A stretch of 64,000 nt of DNA from Aedes albopictus. Lineage: Eukaryota > Arthropoda > Insecta > Diptera > Culicidae. Where the stretch lies: NCBI RefSeq assembly GCF_035046485.1, contig NC_085138.1:368841238-368905237 (forward strand), read 5' to 3'. The position numbers were made by a program, and so were the translations under genes. This document shows positions 57,885 through 64,000 of this stretch, piece after piece; the first letter of the stretch is position 1; each line of letters starts with the position of its first letter. Under the pieces are notes generated by a model. That model saw nothing but the letters and a program-made list of their open reading frames with translations. It had not been told where the DNA came from and searched no databases.

Positions 57885-60800
57885 TTATATTATCAAATTC
57901 ATTTCATTTATTTTGTTAACATCAAATTCATGATAAAACTGAATCAACAATTTGCCGCCATAATACTCGATTTGCAGCTGCAGCTCTCCAACGTCGGTCA
58001 CGCCCAACACTCGCCAGATCACGCTCCACATGGTCCGCCCATCGTGCTCTCTGCGCTCCACGCCTTCTTGTACCAACCGGATGGTTAGCAAACACCAACT
58101 TTGCAGGGTTGTTGTCCGGCATTCTTGCAACATGCCCTGCCCACCGTATCCTTCCGGCTTTGGCTACCTTCTGGATGCTGGGTTCGCCATAAAGTGCAGC
58201 GAGCTCGTGGTTCATCCTTCTCCGCCACACACCGTTCTCCTGCACGCCGCCGAAGATCGTCCTTAGCACCCGTCGCTCGAAAACTCCGAGTGCTTGCATG
58301 TCCTCCTCGAGCATCGTCCACGTCTCGTGCCCGTAGAGAACCACCGGTCTTATTAACGTCTTGTACATGGTACATTTGGTGCGGGGGTGAATCTTTTTTG
58401 ACCGCAGTTTCTTCTGGAGCCCATAATAGGCACGACTTCCACTGATGATGCGCCTTCGTATTTCACGGCTCACGTTATTGTCAGCCGTTAGCAAGGAACC
58501 GAGGTAGACGAATTCTTCTACCACCTCGAAAGTATCCCCGTCTATCGTACATTGCTGCCAAAGCTTGTCCTGTCTCGCTCAGTCCCACCTACCAGCATGT
58601 ACTTTGTCTTAGCCGCATTCACCACCAGTCCGACCTTTGCTGCTTCACGTTTCAGGCGGGTGTACTGTTCTGCCACCGTTCCAAATGTCCTAGCAATAAT
58701 ATCCATGTCATCCGCAAAACATACAAATTGGCTGGATTTCGTGAAGATCGTACCCCGGCTGTCGAGCCCGGCTCGTCGCATAACACCTTCCAGGGCGATG
58801 TTGAATAGTAGGCAGGAAAGTCCATCACCTTGTCGTAGTCCCCGTCGAGATTCAAATGAACTGGATAGTTCACCCGAAATCCTTACGCCGTTCTGCACAC
58901 CGTCCATCGTTGCTCTTATCAGTCTAGTCAGCTTCCCGGGAAAGCTGTTCTCGCCCATAATTTTCCATAGCTCTGTGCGGTCGATACTGTCGTATGCCGC
59001 TTTGAAGTCGATGAACAGGTGATGCGTTGGGACCTGGTATTCACGGCATTTCTGGAGGATTTGCCGTACGGTGAAGATCTGGTCCGTTGTCGACCGGCCG
59101 TCGATGAAACCGGCTTGGTAACTTCCCACGAACTCATTTACTTTAGGTGAAAGACGACGGAAGATGATCTGGGATAGCACTTTGTAGGCGGCATTCAAAA
59201 TGGTGATCGCTCGAAAGTTCTCACACATTAACTTGTCGCCTTTCTTGTGGATGGGACAGATTATCCCTTCCTTCCACTCCTCCGGTAGCTGTTCGGTTTC
59301 CCAGATCTTGACAACTAACTGGTGCAGACAGGTGGCCAACTTTTCCGGGCCCATCTTGATGAGTTCCGCTGCGATACCGTCCTTACCAGCCGCTTTGTTG
59401 TTTTTGAGCTGGTGGATGGCATCCTTAACTTCCCTCAGCGTGGGAGGTGGTTCGTTCCCGTCCTCTGCTGCACAAACATAGTCATTTCCTCCGCTGCCTT
59501 GGTCCTCCGTGCCTACATTCTCTTGGCCATTCAGGTGCTCGTCGAAGTGCTGCTTCCACCTTTCGATCACCTCACGTTTGTCCGTCAGGAGGCTCCCGTC
59601 CTTATCCCTGCAGATTTCGGCTTGCGGCACGTAGCCTTTGCGGGATGCGTTGAGCTTCTGGTAGAACTTGCGTGTTTCCTGTGAACGGCACAGCAGTTCC
59701 ATTTCCTCGCACTCCGCTTCTTCCAGGCGGCGCTTTTTCTCCCGGAAGAGACGGGTCTGCTGCTTCCGCTTCTGTCTGTATCGCTCCACATTCTGTCGGG
59801 TTCCATGCTGCAGCATTACCGCCCGCGCTGCATCCTTCTCCTCCAGAACCGCTCTGCACTCCTCGTTGAACTAATCGTTTCGTCGACTCCGTTCTACGTA
59901 CCCGATAGTGCTCTCGGCTGCGTTGTTGACGGCTGCTTTGACTGTACTCCAGCAGTCCTCTAGAGGGGCCACATCGAGCACACCCTCGTCCGGCAACGCT
60001 GCCTCGAGATTCTGCGCGTATGCGGTGGCGACATCCGGTTGCTTCAGTCGCTTTAGATCATACCGGGGCGGCCGCCGGTACTGTGCATTGTTAATAACGG
60101 AGAGTTTTGGGCGCAGTTTAACCATCACCAGGTAGTGATCAGAGTCGATATTAGCGCCACGATAGGTCCTGACGTCGATAATGTCGGAGAAGTGCCGTCC
60201 ATCAATCAGAACGTGGTCGATTTGCGATTCCGTTTGTTGTGGTGATCTCCAGGTGTAACGATAAGGGAGGCTGTGCTGGAAGAAGGTGCTACGAATGGCC
60301 ATGTTCTTGGAGGCGGCGAAATCGATGAGGCGTAGGCCATTTTCGTTCGTTCGTCAGCTGGTGGGCGCTGAACTTTCCAATCGTCGGTCTGAATTCCTCT
60401 TCCTGGCCTACCTGAGCGTTTAGATCCCCTATGACGATCCTGACGTCGTGGTTTGGGCAGCGGTCGTACTCGCGTTCGAGCTGCGCGTAAAATGCGTCCT
60501 TGTCATCATCAGTACTTCCGGAGTGTGGGCTGTGCACGTTTATTATGCTAATGTTGAAGAATCGGCCCTTGATCCTCAACCTGCACATTCTTTCGTCGAT
60601 CGGCCACCAACCGATCACGCGCCTCTGCATGTCGCCCATCACTATAAAAGCTGTTCCCAGCTCACGTGTGTTGCCGCAACTCTGGTAGATGGTATGATTA
60701 CCTCTAAACGTTCGCACCATAGATCCTGTCCAACACACCTCCTGCAGCGCTACGATTCCGAACCCGCGGTCCTTCAGTAGATCGGCGGGTATGCGGGTGC

Positions 60801-61095
60801 TCCCGATGAAGTTGAGAGATCTGCAGTTCCACGTACCGAGCTTCCAATCGCAAGTCCCTTTTCGTCGCTGTGGTCGTCGCCATTGGTATCGGTTCGCATT
60901 CTTCTCTTGTTGATTTTCCGGTGCTAGTCTTTTTTACGGCTGGCTCGCAGGGCCTGACACCAACCCACTAACCCAGGGAGCTGGGCTTACCTTCCCGGAA
61001 GCTACGGGTTCTGCATTGGCATTTCCTCCAACTACAGTGCTAAATAGCTAGGCTCGAGCGCCAGTCTTCGCCGGGGGTGGTGTTTTTAATGGGCG
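57885..61095 (-). mobile_element. RTE-type (JAM1-like) LINE, copy 2, nearly full length
   Basis: Extends from a 5' region (about 61095-60870, with GGGCGCCCATTAAAAACACC on the minus strand) through one ORF with endonuclease and RT to a very short 3' UTR ending at an AATGAAATGAATTTGATA-like tail near 57885. A single ORF with APE endonuclease plus RT, no RNase H and a short AT-rich 3' end characterises the RTE clade. It sits in the same orientation as copy 1 and as the Sox gene. Confidence 0.85.
57928..60870 (-). pseudogene. RTE LINE ORF: APE endonuclease plus reverse transcriptase, three lesions
   Basis: Frame pieces in order: TCDWKLGTWNCRSLNFIGST, VALQEVCW and VIGDLNAQVG (endonuclease N-half), then RSTFFQHSLPYRYTWRSPQ, SQIDHVLIDGRHFSDI and SDHYLV (catalytic Asp/His). 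A linker follows, then RT: ICPIHKKGDKL, AITILNAAYKVLSQI, YQAGFIDGRSTTDQIFTVRQ, HLFIDFKAAYDSIDR, GLRQGDGLSCLLFNIALE and catalytic FADDMDIIAR. The C-terminus is EEFVYLGSLLTADNN to VLWRQIVDSVLS, stopping at 57928. Lesions: a 4-base repeat expansion (ACGAACGAACGA) near 60345, an in-frame TAG at 59871 where RND(W)FNEE is expected, and a 1-base deletion near 58550. No start codon is evident at the 5' end. It would nick DNA and copy element RNA, but as it stands it is inactive. Confidence 0.88.
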
Positions 61096-61189
61096 CCCAG
61101 GAGATAATATTTTACCTGAGCTTCCACCCCCATCACCCCCATCAAAATCATCTTGAAATTTGTTCGATCCAATTTCCAGCGACACTATC

Positions 61190-61376
61190 TTAAGTTTAAA
61201 TTTATTTTTTAGAAAATGTTAAAAATTTAGGTTAAGTTTACAAATATATTTTTTGTAAACGTTTTACCTAATTAATGTTTCATCATCTTCTGAATGAGAT
61301 ATAGGGCTTTGAAATCGGACGCAAATTGACGGAGATATGGACGTTAAAAGTACATCGGGAGTGTATGTACTCAATG
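61190..61376. repeat. Fragment related to the 57.13-kb Tc1-like relic
   Basis: The minus strand reads ACTCCCGATGTACTTTTAAC then CCATATCTCCGTCAATTTGC and GTCCGATTTCAAAGCCC. This parallels 57131-57195 (ACTCCCGATCAAAAG, CCATATCTTCGCCAATTCGC, GTCCGAATTCAAACCC). It is an inverted partner across the RTE copy, either a separate insertion or the far end of one interrupted element. Confidence 0.5.
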
Positions 61377-61671
61377 TTTTATGATATCCTCCAGCAATTT
61401 TGTGAGACTTCCTCTGGTATTTTTTATTCCATGTCGGGTATCTAAGTCACTGTGACCAGTTGAGAGATCTATTGTGACAACTGTTTCTCTGGTATAGTTG
61501 TGTAGATTTTTTTTCAGGAAATATCTCCAGAAAGAATTCTACGATAGTTGCTACCGGAAGTTCACTATTTTTAGGAAATTTTAAAGGAATTTTTTCTCCT
61601 ACATTTTCTTAAGGAATCTCTTCGGTAGCTTAACTCTATTTTTTGCTTTTATCGTACAGTAAGTGTACTGG
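61377..61671. other. AT-rich non-coding stretch
   Basis: Partly TTCC-like words (TTTCTCCTACATTTTCTTAAGG-type) with no defined feature. Confidence 0.4.
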
Positions 61672-61945
61672 AAAGGCTATATCAGGCCAAACATGTCTAA
61701 AGGTCCAATCTGCAGAAGAGAGGCTCTCTTTGGTTTCTCTCTCTTTCGTTTATATCTCAGCTGTTTATTTGTAAACTGATTGCCTCCTTGCATTGAACGA
61801 TGGTCAAACCAATTGTCTTTTGATTTGTACTGCAAAAACAGTTGAAAAGTGTTCCATTACATTGCAATAATTGAAAGAGAAAGTAAACAAAAAGAGTCTC
61901 TCAAATGCAGATAGGACCTATTGAAATGTTCGGCCTGATATGTTC
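61672..61945. mobile_element. ~274-bp foldback element (MITE-like)
   Basis: The ends pair in inverted orientation: TATCAGGCCAAACATGTCTA on the left and, reverse-complemented, TATCAGGCCGAACATTTCAA on the right, with further pairing through AGGTCC.ATCTGCA and GAGAG.CTCT. Target duplication unresolved. Non-coding. Confidence 0.7.
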
Positions 61946-62017
61946 ACTACATACAAAAATGACTTTTTGATAGAAGGCCACATATACCAATCAACTCAGT
62001 TCGACGAATTGAGACAA

Positions 62018-62160
62018 TGTCTGTGTGTGTATGTGTGCGTGTGCGCATGTGTGTATGCTTGAGCTTGAGCTTGAGTTTGATTGACCGCCCGTGGATGCTA
62101 CTCCAGTATCGCCAGACCAGCTACACTCACACAAGGACCAATGTGATAACTGCCGGGGAC
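62018..62160 (+). repeat. TG-rich tract, GAGCTT hexamers and a dispersed-repeat end
   Basis: An interrupted TG/CG tract (62019-62056) leads into three GAGCTT repeats, then ATTGACCGCCCGTGGATGCT and ACTCCAGTATCGCCAGACC. The last part reads like the end of a dispersed repeat, but I cannot name it. Confidence 0.5.
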
Positions 62161-62207
62161 TAGCAGGCATCTTCAGTGTGTGAGCGTTGGTGATCTTCTA
62201 TTTTTAG

Positions 62208-62239
62208 GCGACAATGGCGCCTGCCACGTCAGGTTGCAG
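62208..62239 (+). other. Possible 32-nt micro-exon
   Basis: TTCTATTTTTAG directly precedes and GTAAGG directly follows GCGACAATGGCGCCTGCC..TTGCAG, giving consensus acceptor and donor around 32 nt containing an ATG. There is no supporting coding context. It may be chance. Confidence 0.15.
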
Positions 62240-62241
62240 GT

Positions 62242-62274
62242 AAGGGGAAAGGGGTAAGGGGTAAGGGGTAAGGA
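62242..62274 (+). repeat. Short AAGGGGT simple repeat
   Basis: About four AAGGGGT-type heptamers (GGGGTAAGGGGTAAGG). Confidence 0.7.
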
Positions 62275-62569
62275 AGTGATGATTGCAATCGTTTGTATCC
62301 ACATCTGGCCGAATATACCTCGGCGCCAGCACAAATTCATGCGGATGTTGGAGTGTTGGTGGGAATTGGTTGGCAGAAGGTTCACACATTGGTGTGTGGA
62401 TACCAGAGGAAGGTGATAGAATTGTGTGTTTTTATTATTTTGAAGATGTGCGGCACAGCTCGCTTGATTGCATAACTTGTAGGCGTTTTCTAACAGGATT
62501 GTGACACTGTGCTGTGAAAGTTTGGAAGGAAAGGAAACGGCTTTTTCAACCCGTTTCTGTTCTAGCGAC

Positions 62570-62727
62570 GGCTATGAACATGTTTATATACATGAGTTGT
62601 ATATGTAGAGAGCAGAGAGAAAGTATAGAAAGATACAAAGTAGGAGGAAAGGGACGGGCCAGGGATTGAACCCAGGACCTGCTGCATATAAATCAGAAGC
62701 GGTAGCCACTAGACCACCAAGCCCGTC
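62570..62727 (-). mobile_element. tRNA-derived SINE with well-kept tRNA head
   Basis: The minus strand 62727-62652 (76 nt) is tRNA-like. Acceptor GACGGG pairs with CCCGTC, box A lies in GGTGGTCTAGTGGCTACCG, and box B is GGGTTCAATCCC. The anticodon arm is irregular and longer than normal. A pyrimidine-rich body follows. It is more likely a SINE head than a working tRNA. Confidence 0.65.
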
Positions 62728-62979
62728 GTGCGTGTGCGCATGAGTGTATGTGTACAAAAAAACTCACTTTTTGGCAGTAAACCTCAACCGATTTTAATGA
62801 CCGACGGTTCATTCGACACGGAATCTGGTCCCACACGGCATAAAGATCACAAGGCAGGCTAGTAACCTATGTAAACATCTATTTTGGATGTAAACATGTG
62901 TCGTCGTTCTTATCGTCTTTTACGTTGATCAAATTGGTGTGGAGTACTAGATCGCCTATGAACGATTTGAATTACGTCA

Positions 62980-63840
62980 TCAAAAAACTGTCAGATTTCA
63001 GGAGTATATCACCTTCTGTACACCGTGATGGTCCCATTGTTTCTTATTGAAAATGGTTCGGATCGGTCCAGCCGTTCCGGAGTAATGGCCATTCAGATGT
63101 TCCGGACCAGTACCCTTGGAAGGGGCCATACATAAAATTTTAACAAACACATACATGCGACACATCAAACTGCGGCATTTTCGATTACCTGATGAACAGT
63201 TAGCAAGAAAACAGTCTCAGACCATATCTGAACCGGTAGGGTTCCGGAACAGGTTCCGGATGTCTCGCCGGAAATGGCCAAATATTAAAGTGCCCAAACC
63301 ATGTATGCGGCATATCAAAGCGCAGCTTTTTTGATAATGAAAGGTTGGCATAAAAAAAGACTCAGCGCATATTTGTACCGTTGGTGTTTCCGAACTAGTT
63401 CCGGGTGTCCCACCCGAAGTGGTCGTATATAAAAGTGAACAAAACTTATGCATAAATCACGGCTTTTTCGGTAACTTGATGACCGGTTTCCATGAAAGTA
63501 GGCTAAGACCACATTAGGGACTGCCAGTAGTGCCGAAACTAGTTCCTAGTTTTCCTCCAAAAGCGGCTAAATACAAAATTAAACCAAACCCATCCATGCA
63601 ACACAGCAATGCGTGTTAGCAAACAAATAGGCTCAGACTATTTAAGAGACTACCGGTAGTATTCCGCAACCAGTTCCGGGCCGGAAATGAAACCAAACCC
63701 ATGCATGCGATACTTCAAATCAAGGTTTTTTTTACGTAACATGATGAACAGCTGCAAGAAACTAGACGCAAGCCATATCAGTGTGTTACAGAACCGATTC
63801 CGAGTGTCCCGCCAGAAATGGTCAAATGTAAAACAGAACA
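62980..63840. repeat. Degenerate minisatellite, units ~120-155 bp
   Basis: TTCCGG-containing phrases recur at about 63101, 63250, 63402, 63541, 63674 and 63796. Constant companions follow in order: GTGTCCCGCC, GAAATGGTCAAAT, AAACCCATGCATGCGA, ATCAAA.C..GGCTTTTT, TTGATGAACAG and AGGCTCAGACC. About six diverged units are visible. The short frames across it are artefacts. Confidence 0.75.
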
Positions 63841-63950
63841 TGTATTGCGAATATGTGTTATATGAACATGTATTGTGTTATATATGAACATGTGTTGAGA
63901 ACATGTATTGCAAATATTGCGAGAACATATAATACATGTCGCATGTATTA
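63838..63950 (+). repeat. GAACATGTATTG short tandem repeat
   Basis: About six imperfect iterations of GAACATGTATTGYR (63838-63940) directly follow the minisatellite. Confidence 0.7.
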
Positions 63951-64000
63951 CGACATATCAATGACTTATTCAATTACTTGGTAAACATTTGAGAAAGGTT

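Noticed and set aside
58101..59684. Plus-strand frames of 90-156 codons
   Set aside because: Shadows of the minus-strand RTE ORF.
62652..62727. Functional tRNA gene (minus strand)
   Set aside because: The acceptor stem and T-arm pair, but the anticodon arm is irregular and too long, no T-run terminator follows, and a SINE-like body continues.

Overview
The window is eukaryotic, intergenic or intronic DNA from a mosquito, most likely an Aedes-type culicine. Reasons: a Feilai-like tRNA-derived SINE, RTE (JAM1-like) and LOA (Lian-like) non-LTR retrotransposons, a Penelope-like element, many small foldback elements with TA target duplications, degenerate TTCC/GGAA-rich repeats, and a dipteran SoxB exon with a good splice acceptor. 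Almost everything is repeat-derived. The one host protein-coding piece I can support is the last coding exon of a SoxB-group HMG-box gene at 56628-57039 (minus strand). No rRNA, CRISPR or bacterial feature is present.

Layout. 1-3578: AT-rich DNA with a 401-bp almost fully palindromic hAT-type MITE. 3579-24443: the highlight, a 20,849-bp foldback element (3587-24435) bounded by a perfect 8-bp duplication TACCTGGC and by ends TAGAGtGTCTTG / TAGAGgGTCTTG, with CCCGGGA-rich subterminal blocks. Inside are diverged outer arms, near-identical 4.98-kb inner arms (5278-10262 and 16836-21821), and a ~13.6-kb satellite of ~122-bp units whose polarity flips at about 10,262. A 444-bp MITE sits in the left arm only, and the right arm keeps its empty site. 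No transposase is visible, so the element looks non-autonomous. 24444-26620: TTCC-type repeats holding a 940-bp foldback element with two tRNA-like segments and a SINE.

27.6-34.6 kb: a Penelope-like fragment, a TA-flanked MITE, a LOA-clade LINE (RT plus RNase H, minus strand, frameshifted near its C-terminus), and a Penelope-like element made of two head-to-head copies (RT plus GIY-YIG) with a 16-bp target duplication. 36-48 kb: MITE, tRNA-derived SINEs, LINE 3' tails, a long TTCC-type block and a ~128-bp minisatellite. 48.06-53.58 kb: an RTE LINE interrupted by a 2,835-bp TIR element, which contains a 1,425-bp TIR element, which contains a 216-bp MITE. 54.4-55.6 kb: another TIR element. 56.6-57.04 kb: Sox exon. 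57.1-61.1 kb: Tc1-like relic and a second, better preserved RTE LINE. 61-64 kb: foldback element, SINE and a degenerate minisatellite.

How it fits together: the region is a nested insertion record beside, or in, the long intron of a developmental transcription-factor gene. Both inner arms of the giant element carry the same GC-rich segment facing the satellite. If that segment is a promoter, transcripts from either side would carry the same G-rich satellite strand, and a transcript crossing the flip would fold on itself. That last step is inference. Long palindromes and tandem arrays are prone to misassembly, so the structure needs long-read support.
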